Assembly: GCA_964514415.1 (NCBI GenBank)
Contig: CAZEQL010000014.1
Coordinates: 1-23,763 of the forward strand
Length of the DNA: 23,763 nt
Origin: CAZEQL01 sp964514415
GTDB lineage: Bacteria > Chloroflexota > Dehalococcoidia > GIF9 > AB-539-J10
Direction of reading: 5' to 3'
In this document: positions 15,325 through 22,227 of the stretch, one piece after another
How positions within the stretch are numbered: position 1 is the first letter of the stretch
Layout: every line of letters begins with the position of its first letter
Position numbers and translations under genes: made by a program
Notes under the pieces: model-generated
What the model saw: only the letters and a program-made list of their open reading frames with translations
Database searches by the model: none
Told to the model about the DNA's origin: nothing

Positions 15325-15435
15325 GTCTCTTCACGGACAATGTTAAAGGGCTTATAGCGGAGGGTGAAATAATAGAAGAGTACGTATAGGAGGAGCCTTG
15401 CCCATCAGCCCTGATATTAGGTTTTGGTGAAGAGG
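15325..15435 (+). pseudogene. degenerate gene relic, possibly DUF4258-like (copy 2)
   Basis: Clearly similar in DNA to 14098-14210. One frame reads VKGLIAEGEIIEEYV, stop, EEPCPSALILGFGEEV, stop, which resembles the DUF4258 core seen in the gene at 17026. In-frame stops show it is dead. The order relic-repeat on the left and repeat-relic on the right of the VapC module implies duplication or recombination around it. Confidence 0.35.
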
Positions 15436-15522
15436 TATAGGGAGATATTGGATAGCCTGGCACAAGGTGAAAAGCTACCTGGCTGGTAGTGGATGGGGGG
15501 AATGACCTAAAAGGGCTATAAT

Positions 15523-15804
15523 ATGACTATAACAGCAAGGAGGGAGAGTATTATTACTGAATACATCCAGGCTGCTCTAGGTAGAGCAAGATATGAGATT
15601 ATCGAGGATGGGGAACCATACTATGGAGAGGTGCCGGAACTGGATGGAGTCTGGGCAAATGGCAGAACTTTAGAGGAATGTCGCAAGAATCTTGCTGAAG
15701 TCATTGATGGCTGGATTATGGTTAGACTGAGGAAGGGACTGCCAATTCCTCCGATAGGCGAATGTAAAATAGAGGAGCTTGAGAGGTTGGAGGTTAGTGG
15801 CTAG
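15523..15804 (+). CDS. HicB-like antitoxin-family protein, no HicA partner
   Basis: A 93-residue protein with the HicB fold pattern: ARYEIIEDGEPYYGEVPELDGVWANGRTLEECRKNLAEVIDGWI, then a short tail. HicB proteins normally neutralise the HicA mRNA-cleaving toxin and some repress transcription. No hicA is found next to it; the following 71 bases are noncoding and another hicB comes next. TATAAT lies directly ahead of the ATG (15517-15522) with no ribosome-binding site, so a leaderless transcript or a wrong start is possible. An orphan antitoxin is the likeliest reading. Confidence 0.75.
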   Translation: MTITARRESIITEYIQAALGRARYEIIEDGEPYYGEVPELDGVWANGRTLEECRKNLAEVIDGWIMVRLRKGLPIPPIGECKIEELERLEVSG

Positions 15805-15829
15805 GCTCTCGCCAGTTTCGTGGATAGAA

Positions 15830-15858
15830 TTGGTTAGACGGCTTCAGCTCGGTATAAT
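15830..15858 (+). promoter_or_regulatory. putative promoter of the second hicB
   Basis: TTGGTT (15830-15835), a 17-base spacer and TATAAT (15853-15858) precede the ATG at 15876, with GGTGAGG (15861-15867) as ribosome-binding site. The -35 is weak and the -10 perfect. Confidence 0.45.
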
Positions 15859-15875
15859 ATCGGTGAGGTGACAAA

Positions 15876-16094
15876 ATGCTGATGAACTACACAGCCAAAT
15901 ACACCAAAACAAGCTCCGGCTATATGGGTCACCTAGTTGAGTGGCCCGAGGTAATTACAGAGGGGAAAACCGTGGAGGAATGTAGAGAACTGCTCAGAGA
16001 TGCTTTACATGAAATGGTATTGGCGTACCGGCAACAGGGCAAGGAAATCTCTCCCGGTGGCGCGCTCCTGGAGCAATTGCCAGTAGAGACATAA
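15876..16094 (+). CDS. hicB: HicB antitoxin, paired with a broken hicA
   Basis: A 72-residue HicB-family protein: YTAKYTKTSSGYMGHLVEWPEVITEGKTVEECRELLRDALHEMVLAYRQQGKEI. This is the RNase-H-like fold that blocks HicA. GGTGAGG lies eight bases before the ATG. An ATG two codons later is an alternative start. The gene ends three bases before the frame of hicA, which has a premature stop. The gene order hicB-hicA is the reverse of the most common one but known. It appears intact and is probably now an orphan. Confidence 0.85.
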   Translation: MLMNYTAKYTKTSSGYMGHLVEWPEVITEGKTVEECRELLRDALHEMVLAYRQQGKEISPGGALLEQLPVET

Positions 16095-16097
16095 AGG

Positions 16098-16286
16098 GTG
16101 TCTGTAAAGCGTCGTGAGTTAGTAAAATACCTCGAGGAGAATGGCTTTTAGCTATTGCGTGAAGGTGGTAGGCATTCTATCTATACAAATGGTGTAAAAA
16201 CCATACCTATTAAAGGACATCGCTTCTTGGATAGAATAACTGCTAATGAATTGTGCAAGCAGGCTGGGCTAAAGCCCAAGTTCTAG
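16098..16286 (+). pseudogene. hicA: hicA toxin with an in-frame amber codon
   Basis: From GTG 16098 the frame reads VSVKRRELVKYLEENGF, then TAG at 16149-16151, then LLREGGRHSIYTNGVKTIPI...RFLDRITANELCKQAGLKPKF and a stop. This is a full HicA (double-stranded-RNA-binding-like fold; the active His lies in GGRHSIY) interrupted only by the amber at codon 18, where homologues have an aromatic or aliphatic residue. A single base change, for example from TAT or TAC, would restore it. The rest of the protein is well kept, so the mutation looks recent. Alternatives are a sequencing error or restart at an internal codon; no good internal start is seen before the catalytic His. Confidence 0.8.
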
Positions 16287-16314
16287 CCTGAAGACGGCAT
16301 CCAGCGGTGGTAAA

Positions 16315-16431
16315 ATGAATCACCCCGACCTTGAGCAAATCGCCCAAAATGCCCATGCTCTTGTTAAGGGGGAGTTCACCTTTGAGAAGGCGATGGTGAG
16401 ATACAGGAAGATTTTAAACAGTTTGAGATAA
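16315..16431 (+). CDS. short ORF, possibly a glycosyltransferase C-terminal remnant
   Basis: A 38-codon frame from an ATG without a clear ribosome-binding site. The motif NAHALVKGEFTFEKAMVRYRKIL is reminiscent of the C-terminal helix of group 1 glycosyltransferases (F-x-W/F-E-x-A...Y). If so, the ATG is accidental and this is the tail of a lost gene. It could also be noncoding. Confidence 0.3.
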   Translation: MNHPDLEQIAQNAHALVKGEFTFEKAMVRYRKILNSLR

Positions 16432-16454
16432 CTTGAAGGCCGTCTGATTGACAG

Positions 16455-16485
16455 TAGACAAGAGAGAGTCCAAAACAGCTATAAT
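16455..16485 (+). promoter_or_regulatory. putative promoter of the small antitoxin-like gene
   Basis: A perfect TATAAT (16480-16485) is preceded by TAGACA (16455-16460) with a long 19-base spacer. An exact TTGACA at 16448-16453 is too far away (26 bases). A strong GAGGAGG and the ATG at 16504 follow. Confidence 0.4.
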
Positions 16486-16503
16486 ATGCGAGGAGGTTTG
16501 GTA

Positions 16504-16800
16504 ATGGCAGCAGTAAAGACCCAGAAGGTTATAGATGCATTAGCACAGGAGTTACGCCTGCCTAAAGAGAGCGTATTAGAACAAGGGCTTAAAACTTTTC
16601 CAGAGAGGAACTTGCGGGAGATTAAAGTGGAAATATTTCAAATCACCGGGAAATACGGCGTTTCTTCTGTTCAGGAGATGGAAAGGTGATACCAGCAGGG
16701 AATCTTAGAGGAAGAGGGCACCTTGCGAGATTTTCAACACTTAGACCATCTGGAGTATAAGAGGGAGCATTTAGAAAAGCTTCTAAAAGAGCTAGAGTAA
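16504..16800 (+). pseudogene. antitoxin-like gene interrupted by an in-frame TGA
   Basis: The ATG follows a strong GAGGAGG. The frame gives 61 residues (TQKVIDALAQELRLPKESVLEQGLKTF...YGVSSVQEMER), then TGA at 16687-16689. The same frame then stays open for 36 more codons: YQQGILEEEGTLRDF, then HLDHLEYKREHLEKLLKELE, ending in TAA. Both halves are strongly helical and charged, as in small antitoxins. The continuation shows the original protein had about 98 residues. A toxin-like relic begins at its 3' end, as in a two-gene module. I do not recognise the family with certainty. The N-terminal half could still be made. Confidence 0.6.
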
Positions 16801-16964
16801 AATTTGTAAACCTTGACCGCCTTAAGGAAATCGCCGAGGTAGAATTTGCCGAGATTGTGGAACATGTCTACAGCCCTGCTGTTAACGAGCTACGGATTAT
16901 TTTAACTGATGGAAGCTTTGTCGACCTTTGGACCATTTTGAAATTTATCTTCTGGAAGCCTTAG
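16797..16964 (+). pseudogene. toxin relic, possibly DUF6516/TumE-like
   Basis: One frame, open but without any start codon, encodes VKFVNLDRLKEIAEVEF...VYSPAVNELRIILTDGSFVDLW. Then it runs out of family-like sequence and stops at TAG 16962. The NELRI-x-L-x-DGSFVD-x-W core is like the first half of DUF6516 (TumE-type) toxins, which continue with an aromatic strand region absent here. It follows an antitoxin-like gene and overlaps its end, the expected place of a toxin. Loss of the start and frameshifting indicate a dead gene. The family call is by eye. Confidence 0.4.
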
Positions 16965-17025
16965 AAAGCGGAGGAATTGGGGCTGGACATTTGACAAGCG
17001 ACACAGAAGGCCATGAATTTGCCAG

Positions 17026-17394
17026 GTGAGCAAGGACAGGAGTAAGGAACATATAACTGATAAGATTTCGAGGAGCTTGGGGACCTTCATCTGGCGTAGG
17101 CATGCTCGTAGGGAAGCTGAAAATGATGATATAGGTGAGGCAGAACTTGAGGATGCACTCAGGAAGGGCTTTACATTGGTGGAACATTATCCCGAAGATC
17201 CTTGTGGGGAAAGTGCGCTGGTTCTAATTCATGTTGGCGATAAATCGGTGCATGTGGTATTATCTCCGCGAGAGGACCTCTCTTATTTGATAACGGTATA
17301 TATGCGCCTGACCCTAGGGAATGGGACGACAGCTTTACGAGGAGGAAAAGATGAGGAAATATCCTTGCAGATGTGGAGAGCAGATGAGGCTTGA
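17026..17394 (+). CDS. DUF4258 protein with a frameshifted C-terminus
   Basis: A 122-residue frame from GTG 17026. The N-terminal part matches DUF4258, a RelE/MqsR-like fold: HARREAENDDIGEAELEDALRKGFTLVEHYPEDP, then SALVLIHVGDKSVHVVL...YLITVY. Family members usually end ITVY-x-PDP-x-x-W...RRK. Here the bases after ACGGTA contain an extra two-base TA step (about 17296-17303). Without it the frame reads APDPREWDDSFTRRKR and stops at TGA 17352-17354, exactly overlapping the next ATG as ATGA. The present frame instead continues 14 codons into the next gene. So it is a slipped toxin-like gene. The fold core up to ITVY is kept, so residual function is possible. Confidence 0.7.
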   Translation: MSKDRSKEHITDKISRSLGTFIWRRHARREAENDDIGEAELEDALRKGFTLVEHYPEDPCGESALVLIHVGDKSVHVVLSPREDLSYLITVYMRLTLGNGTTALRGGKDEEISLQMWRADEA

Positions 17395-17566
17395 ATTCAG
17401 GGACGAGGTTACAGGGGGGATCTTGATCAAAGCTGTCCCGGTGCTGGTGTGCCCGAAGTGTGGAGAGGAGTGGTATCCCCCGGGGATTCCAAGGATGATC
17501 GAAGGTCTCAGAGAAGCGGCAAAGGACTTGGGCAAGGTAGAAGTCTTAGCTGAACCAGTGAAATAA
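17351..17566 (+). CDS. YgiT-type zinc-finger protein (antitoxin-like)
   Basis: A 71-residue protein with two Cys pairs: C6 and C8 (YPCRCGEQM) and CPKCGEEWYPP near residue 37, the zinc-finger pattern of the MqsA/YgiT N-terminal domain. The tail is a short helix (PRMIEGLREAAKDLGKVEVL). The ATG at 17351 overlaps the original stop of the DUF4258 gene. In many genomes DUF4258 and YgiT proteins are neighbours and are taken as an MqsRA-like toxin-antitoxin pair; that function is inferred. A longer frame from 17321 is not supported because it would lie within the DUF4258 gene. Confidence 0.8.
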   Translation: MRKYPCRCGEQMRLEFRDEVTGGILIKAVPVLVCPKCGEEWYPPGIPRMIEGLREAAKDLGKVEVLAEPVK

Positions 17567-17603
17567 AACCCAGCCGCTAGCCTAGAACCTAGGACAGTGA
17601 AGG

Positions 17604-17657
17604 AAACTCAACAAACTCAAGCAACTCAAGCAACTCTAGCAACTCTAGCAACTGTCA
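17604..17657 (+). repeat. 9-base tandem repeat at the start of the glycosyltransferase fragment
   Basis: About five imperfect units of CAACTCAAG/CAACTCTAG in tandem. They encode alternating Gln-Ala-Thr and Leu-Ala-Thr. Because the unit is nine bases, expansions keep the frame. A TAGAACCTAGGAC heptad-type remnant lies just upstream (17583-17595). Confidence 0.7.
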
Positions 17658-17833
17658 TTGTTCCCGCATATAACGAGGAAGAAGGATTACCTATCGTCCT
17701 GGAGAAGCTGCTTAAAGTTATAGATGGCACTTACGAGGTAATCGTTGTAGATGATGGCTCACCCGACAAAACAGGCGAAAAAGCCTCTTCCTTCCCCTGC
17801 AAGTCGATAAGGCATGAGCGGAATCGAGGCAAG

Positions 17834-17854
17834 GGGAGGGGCTTGTCCCCTCCC
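17834..17854. repeat. G/C-rich palindrome ending the glycosyltransferase fragment
   Basis: GGGAGGGG and CCCCTCCC flank the loop CTTGT, followed by GAACGGGAGA, similar to the dispersed CTCCC...GGGAG repeats at 13144, 14372 and 15236. It sits where the glycosyltransferase homology stops, suggesting that repeat insertion or recombination truncated the gene. Confidence 0.55.
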
Positions 17855-17868
17855 GAACGGGAGAATTA

Positions 17869-20214
17869 ATGCATATGCATACCCAGGCTAATAAGAGGCA
17901 TCTCTCCCCACGAGTTATAACCGCCATAGCATTACTCGTCATAGCTGGAATTTCCCTGTATATACGAATTGCCCTGCCTTATGACCAGGTTTTCGTCCAC
18001 GATGCGGTGTGGTTCAGGGGAAACGATGCCTGGTATCACATGCACCACATAGAGAACTTGCTTCACCATTTCCCCCACATCAATTCCTTTGACCCCTACA
18101 TGCTCTACCCTGGTGGCGGTGGAGGTCCTGGTCGTCCATTTTTTGACTGGCTTGTTGCTGGTATCATCTGGCTTGTTAGCCTAGGTTCGCCTTCCCCACA
18201 TATTATAGATGCTGTTGGCGCTTATCTGCCAGCCATCCTGGGCACTCTGATAATCATCCCGGTGTACTTTATTGGTAAGGAGTTGTTTAACCGCTGGGTG
18301 GGGGTGTTAGCGGCTGCTCTGGTTGTCATCTTGCCCGGTGAGTTTCTAAATCGCTCACTCCTGGGCTTCACCGACCACCATGTGGCTGAAGCTTTGTTTA
18401 GCACAGTAGCCATAATGTTTTTAATACTGGCTGTTAAACGAGCTCAGGAGAAGCAAATATCGTTCGCCCACCTGTTACATGGAAATTGGTCAACTATAGC
18501 TAAACCACTTATTTACACCGTGCTTGCTGGTATTTTTCTCGGCACTTATCTCCTCACCTGGCAAGGCGCGCTGCTGATTGTGTTTATCGTCTCTGCCTGG
18601 CTCGTAATTCAGTTCATCATAGACCACCTGAGAGGCAAATCCACCGATTACCTGTGCATCATCGGCAGCATATCATTCTTCATCGCCACCATGATGCTTC
18701 TTCCCATTTCAGGGAAAGGAGGGCTAGCAACTATCTATGGTGCATCGCTGCTAATTGCCATAGTGGCGCCTTTAATCTTAAGTGCTATCTCCTATCTCAT
18801 GGCAAGAAAAACTATAAAGCCCATTTACTATTTACCGGCATTGCTTTGTCTTGCTGGAATCAGCTTTGCTATCTTCCATGCCGTTAATCCCTCTTTACTT
18901 CATTCCATGCTCAGCCAGTTCCATATCTTCACCCCTCGTGGTGCCGCCTTGACTGTCCTCGAGGTGCACCCTCTCCTCCTACCCTATGGTCATTTCTCGC
19001 TGAAAATAGCCTGGCTTAACTTCACCACTGCTTTCTTCATCTCCTTCATTGCATTTGGCTGGCTCATCTACCGCAATATCAAGGAAGAGAGCGCCGATAA
19101 AACCTTGTTCCTGGTATGGAGCGTCATTATGCTAATAGCCGTCCTGGGGCAGCGCCGCTTCAGCTACTACTACGCCATAAATGCCGCCTTGCTCACAGGA
19201 TATTTCTCCTGGAGAGTTTTTGACTTTGCCGGCTTAAAGCAATTGCTCGCCAGGCCCAAACAGATAGTCAAAACGTATATGACGAAGAAGGCAAAGAAGA
19301 AAAGTGCCAGGGCAAAACAAAGTACATTCCTGCAGCCTAGAGCCACCTGGGTGAGAGTAATTCTGGTCGGAATAGCCATTTTCTTCCTCGTCTTTTTCCC
19401 CAATATCGGCAAGGCAAGAGCGCTGGCCAGTGAGCCATCCCTTATTGACCAGGGCTGGTATAGCTCGCTTGAATGGCTCAAGGATAATAGCCCTGAGCCT
19501 TTTGGCGACGCCGAGTTTTACTATGAGCTATATGAAACTCCATTCTGCTATCCTGAAACTGCCTATGGAGTGATGTCCTGGTGGGACTATGGCTACTGGA
19601 TAATGCGCATTTCCCACCGCATACCGAATTCCAATCCCGGTCAGGCCAAGGCTGCTACGGCTTATTTCTTTATCGCTCAGGATGAAAACTCAGCTAACCA
19701 AATAGCAGATAAAATGGGCGCGAAGTATGTGATAATCGACTACATGATGCCAACTGGAAAATTCTACGCCATGCCGATACGGGCAGGTAAAAACAGCGAT
19801 GACTTTTATGGAACCTACTATGTGCCCAAGGAGGGCGGCAAACTGGAGCCAGCAACTTTCTTTTACCCCACTTACTACCAATCTATGGTTGTCAGGCTGT
19901 ATAACTTTGATGGCAAAGCTGTGACTCCTGAAGAGACCTCGGTGATTTCTTATAAAGAAAAGTTAAGCCAGGAGGGGGTGAAGTATAAGGAAATCACGGA
20001 CACGAAATCCTTTGCTACTTATAAAGAAGCCGAAGCTTACATCTCCAGCCAGGAATCTGGAAATTACAGAGTAGTAAGCACAAACCCTCTTAGTTCCCCC
20101 GTGCCCCTTGAGCAATTGCAGCACTATAAGCTTGTCCATCAATCCAACACTTTGGTAACAATGGCAGGGAAGAAAGTCCCTAGCGTCAAGATTTTCCAAT
20201 ATACATCTGATTGA
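17869..20214 (+). CDS. STT3/AglB-type oligosaccharyltransferase
   Basis: A 781-residue membrane enzyme expected to transfer a lipid-linked glycan to Asn in N-x-S/T sequons on the outer face of the membrane. Catalytic landmarks of the STT3/AglB/PglB family are visible: the first acidic motif FRGNDAWYHMHH (Asp53), the second in GFTDHHVAEA (Asp169, Glu174), the external-loop motif TVLEVHP (Glu near 363) and WWDYGYW (571-577). About 12 hydrophobic helices fill residues 15-460, broken by a Lys/Arg-rich loop near 465-485. A soluble C-terminal domain follows. The start overlaps the stop of the glycosyltransferase fragment. Neighbouring glycosyltransferase and epimerase genes support a protein-glycosylation locus. 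STT3 is best known from archaea and eukaryotes but occurs in some bacteria, including Campylobacter and some Chloroflexota. Confidence 0.92.
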   Translation: MHMHTQANKRHLSPRVITAIALLVIAGISLYIRIALPYDQVFVHDAVWFRGNDAWYHMHHIENLLHHFPHINSFDPYMLYPGGGGGPGRPFFDWLVAGIIWLVSLGSPSPHIIDAVGAYLPAILGTLIIIPVYFIGKELFNRWVGVLAAALVVILPGEFLNRSLLGFTDHHVAEALFSTVAIMFLILAVKRAQEKQISFAHLLHGNWSTIAKPLIYTVLAGIFLGTYLLTWQGALLIVFIVSAWLVIQFIIDHLRGKSTDYLCIIGSISFFIATMMLLPISGKGGLATIYGASLLIAIVAPLILSAISYLMARKTIKPIYYLPALLCLAGISFAIFHAVNPSLLHSMLSQFHIFTPRGAALTVLEVHPLLLPYGHFSLKIAWLNFTTAFFISFIAFGWLIYRNIKEESADKTLFLVWSVIMLIAVLGQRRFSYYYAINAALLTGYFSWRVFDFAGLKQLLARPKQIVKTYMTKKAKKKSARAKQSTFLQPRATWVRVILVGIAIFFLVFFPNIGKARALASEPSLIDQGWYSSLEWLKDNSPEPFGDAEFYYELYETPFCYPETAYGVMSWWDYGYWIMRISHRIPNSNPGQAKAATAYFFIAQDENSANQIADKMGAKYVIIDYMMPTGKFYAMPIRAGKNSDDFYGTYYVPKEGGKLEPATFFYPTYYQSMVVRLYNFDGKAVTPEETSVISYKEKLSQEGVKYKEITDTKSFATYKEAEAYISSQESGNYRVVSTNPLSSPVPLEQLQHYKLVHQSNTLVTMAGKKVPSVKIFQYTSD

Positions 20215-20257
20215 TAGTTGAAACTAGAGAACAAAGTTAGCTAGAATTAAGACAAAG

Positions 20258-21142
20258 ATGAAAAGCTCAGAACGTATGGGCGGCATTCTTGTTGGTATGC
20301 CTGCCTATAACGAGGCAAAATACATCGGGAGCCTGGTTCTCCAGGCAGGGCAATATGCGGACGAAGTCGTTGTCCTTGATGATGGAAGCATGGATAATAC
20401 CTCCAAAATTGCCGAACTCGCCGGGGCGACCATAATTCGACACCACGAAAACAAAGGTTATGGAGCAGCTATACAGAGCATACTCAGGGAGGCAAGGAAA
20501 AGGGACCCAGATGTTCTTGTTCTTCTGGATGCTGATTCACAGCATAATCCCGATGAAATTCCTGCCCTTATCAAGCCCATCTCGGAGGGTTTTGACCTTG
20601 TTGTTGGCTCCAGAGAGGCACAAAAAGAGAGGACTCCTTTCTATCGTCGTATCGGGCAAAAAGTCCTTTTACATTCCACCCGTATACTCTCAAAGAAGAA
20701 ACTCTCCGATTCCGAATGTGGCTTCAGGGCTTTTTCTAGAAAGGCAATATCTGAACTGGAGCTAAAGGAAAACGGGATGGCCATATCAACAGAAACAATA
20801 GCCTGCGCAGCGGAGAGGGGCCTCAAGATAACGGAGGTGCCAATCTCAAACATATATACCAGGGATGGCTCAACTCTCAACCCTGTAAGGCATGGTGTAG
20901 GAGTTCTCAGTCGAATAATAGCGATGATTTCAGAAAGGAAACCCCTTCTCTTTTTTGGACTGATAGGCGGCATCCTGACGGTGGCTGGTCTCATTATCGG
21001 CATCAAAGTGTTTAATCTGGCGACGACGGCGCATACTGTGCCCATAGGTAGTGCCATCCTGACCACGCTTCTCCTCATTATGGGTATACTAAGCATCTTT
21101 ACAGGCATACTCCTGAATGCATTAACCAGGCGGAAAAGCTGA
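20258..21142 (+). CDS. family 2 glycosyltransferase, dolichyl/polyprenyl-phosphate-sugar synthase-like
   Basis: A 294-residue protein. The GT-A domain has GMPAYNEAKYIG, VVVLDDGSMDNT, HHENKGYGAAIQS, the metal motif LLDADSQHNPDEI and SECGFRAFSRKAI. Two hydrophobic helices at the C-terminus (about 226-245 and 262-288) anchor it in the membrane, the usual layout of DPM1/AglJ-type enzymes that load a sugar onto polyprenyl phosphate. It would supply lipid-linked sugar for the neighbouring STT3. It lies 43 bases downstream of STT3 with a weak ribosome-binding site; a start at ATG 20276 is an alternative giving MGGILVGMPAYNE. It looks intact, unlike the truncated relative upstream of STT3. Confidence 0.9.
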   Translation: MKSSERMGGILVGMPAYNEAKYIGSLVLQAGQYADEVVVLDDGSMDNTSKIAELAGATIIRHHENKGYGAAIQSILREARKRDPDVLVLLDADSQHNPDEIPALIKPISEGFDLVVGSREAQKERTPFYRRIGQKVLLHSTRILSKKKLSDSECGFRAFSRKAISELELKENGMAISTETIACAAERGLKITEVPISNIYTRDGSTLNPVRHGVGVLSRIIAMISERKPLLFFGLIGGILTVAGLIIGIKVFNLATTAHTVPIGSAILTTLLLIMGILSIFTGILLNALTRRKS

Positions 21143-21167
21143 GTTTTTTAATTCAACAAACTAATAT

Positions 21168-21464
21168 GACTTCTGACTATCGACTTTCGACTACTGACTT
21201 TCGACTTCTGACTAATGACTAATGATTTTCGACTCTCGACTAATTTGACTCCCGACTCCTGGCTGTTGACTCCTAACTATTGACTCTCGACCATCGACTA
21301 CTGACTATCGACTGTTGACTCTCGACTAATGATTTTCGACTCTCGACTAATTCTCTCCCTCTTGCCTTCACTTTACTAAAGCTGTATATTTTATAGCATT
21401 CAGACTAGTGACTAATGACTATCGACTGCTGACTACTAGCTATCGACTGTTGACCACTGACTAG
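21168..21464 (+). repeat. array of degenerate 7-base repeats (GACTNNY)
   Basis: This fills the 334-base stretch without a gene between the glycosyltransferase and the TIGR04076-like gene. Units such as GACTATC, GACTTTC, GACTACT, GACTAAT and GACTCTC run head to tail from 21168 to about 21352. After a 50-base unrelated spacer they resume at 21403-21464. The first four or five bases are well kept and the last two or three vary. Occasional 8- to 9-base units break phase. No spacers or palindromes like CRISPR are present. Confidence 0.9.
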
Positions 21465-21476
21465 TTTTTTAGACCG

Positions 21477-21746
21477 ATGCTGGAGATAAAGGTTTGTGAA
21501 ATCAGAGGCAAGTGCCCTGTATATAAAGTTGGTGATAAAATGGTGGTAGATGACCCAAAGATATTGTTAGATAGAACAGATGCGCTCTGCACTCATGCGC
21601 TATCAACCTTGCTTCATTACGTTACCATATTAGAACATGACTGGTGTCCTGTGAAGCTCGGGTTAACTACACCTGATGACCCCGACCATGCTTATATGCA
21701 GTGTGTAGACCCTGGTAAGCCTTACACTGAATGCCGCAGGATGTAA
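21477..21746 (+). CDS. small cysteine-rich protein, TIGR04076-like
   Basis: An 89-residue protein starting at ATG, without a clear ribosome-binding site. The pattern KVCEIRGKCPVYKVGDKMVVDDPKILLDRTDALCTHALSTLL...CPVKLG...YMQCVDPG...TECRRM, with six Cys, fits the TIGR04076 family: small proteins starting with a C-P-x-x-x-x-G-D/E segment and a later Cys-Ala/Thr pair. Function is not known; the Cys residues could bind a metal. The gene ends 36 bases before the N gap, and its last bases are repeated after the gap. Confidence 0.65.
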   Translation: MLEIKVCEIRGKCPVYKVGDKMVVDDPKILLDRTDALCTHALSTLLHYVTILEHDWCPVKLGLTTPDDPDHAYMQCVDPGKPYTECRRM

Positions 21747-21782
21747 AGTCGGTGAAAGTTAGGGAAGTTATAAAACTCATAC
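21728..21782 (+). repeat. 55-bp sequence duplicated across the scaffold gap (left copy)
   Basis: Identical over 55 bases to 21883-21937, ending exactly at the first N. The other copy begins exactly after the last N. This is the signature of an unmerged overlap of two contigs, so it is most likely one locus shown twice. Confidence 0.85.
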
Positions 21783-21882
21783 NNNNNNNNNNNNNNNNNN
21801 NNNNNNNNNNNNNNNNNNNNNNNNNNNNNNNNNNNNNNNNNNNNNNNNNNNNNNNNNNNNNNNNNNNNNNNNNNNNNNNNNN
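21783..21882. other. assembly gap of 100 N
   Basis: A run of exactly 100 unknown bases, a conventional gap size. Flanking 55-bp identity suggests that no sequence is actually missing here. Confidence 0.98.
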
Positions 21883-21937
21883 TGAATGCCGCAGGATGTA
21901 AAGTCGGTGAAAGTTAGGGAAGTTATAAAACTCATAC
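21883..21937 (+). repeat. 55-bp sequence duplicated across the scaffold gap (right copy)
   Basis: Second copy of 21728-21782. This copy carries on into the hicA relic and hicB gene, so it is the one in natural context on the right side. Confidence 0.85.
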
Positions 21938-21983
21938 CATACTAAAGCAAGCTGAGCTGAAGGGAGCGGAAAGAGATGTTTAA
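21907..21983 (+). pseudogene. hicA: hicA toxin with internal deletion
   Basis: From GTG 21907 the frame reads VKVREVIKLI, a typical HicA start, and then leaves the family sequence. In another frame 21939-21983 reads ILKQAELKGAERDV and a stop, a typical HicA end (usually ...SILKQAGLK...). The middle, about 40 residues including the catalytic His, is missing, and the join is out of frame. The relic stop overlaps the ATG of the following hicB. The join falls at a CATACCATAC doublet next to the contig overlap, so a misassembly must be excluded. Confidence 0.65.
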
Positions 21984-22191
21984 ATATGCGATTGCGATTG
22001 AAAAGGCCAATGGTAATTATTCTGCCTACTGCCCAGACCTGCCAGGCTGTATAGCTACAGGGGCGACCGTGGAGGAAACAACTGAAAAAATGAAGGCAGC
22101 TATCGAATTTCACATCGAGGGACTCAAGGTGGAAGGCTTGGATGTACTACCGCCCGCCGCTACTGCTGCTCTTGTTGAAGTAGCGCTATAA
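21976..22191 (+). CDS. hicB: HicB antitoxin, paired with a deleted hicA
   Basis: A 71-residue HicB-family protein: YAIAIEKANGNYSAYCPDLPGCIATGATVEETTEKMKAAIEFHIEGL. This is the classical Y-x-A-x-x-P-D-L-P-G-C core with the following helix. GGGAGCGGAAAGAG precedes the ATG. It follows, in the usual hicA-hicB order, a hicA relic with its core deleted. With no DNA-binding extension it is of the short type. It is intact and probably orphaned. Confidence 0.88.
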   Translation: MFKYAIAIEKANGNYSAYCPDLPGCIATGATVEETTEKMKAAIEFHIEGLKVEGLDVLPPAATAALVEVAL

Positions 22192-22227
22192 TTCAAAACT
22201 ACTTTCGGCATTTGGGTTTTGAATTTG

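Larger units (their letters stand above)
17597..17869 (+). pseudogene. family 2 glycosyltransferase, N-terminal fragment
   Basis: From GTG 17597 the frame encodes a low-complexity leader (TQQTQATQATLATLAT, made by a 9-base repeat). Then comes the start of a GT-A nucleotide-sugar fold: VIVPAYNEEEGLP...YEVIVVDDGSPDKTGE...HERNRGKG. After 80 residues it runs into a G/C-rich palindrome, ends RGLSPPEREN and stops. Intact enzymes need a further 150-250 residues, including the DxD metal site, so this is not functional. The stop TAA overlaps the ATG of the STT3 gene, so translation of the fragment may still couple to STT3. It was probably a dolichyl-phosphate-sugar synthase-like enzyme. Confidence 0.8.

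Noticed and set aside
16098..16800. Reassigned stop codons (TAG and TGA read as amino acids)
   Set aside because: Many intact genes in the window end at TAG, TGA or TAA with normal family lengths, for example glyQS at TGA. Local decay is simpler.
21168..21464. CRISPR array
   Set aside because: The period is 7 bases with no unique spacers or long conserved repeats, and no cas genes are near.
21667..22113. 148-codon minus-strand frame across the gap
   Set aside because: It runs through 100 Ns and exists only because unknown bases cannot form stops; it is antisense to hicB.
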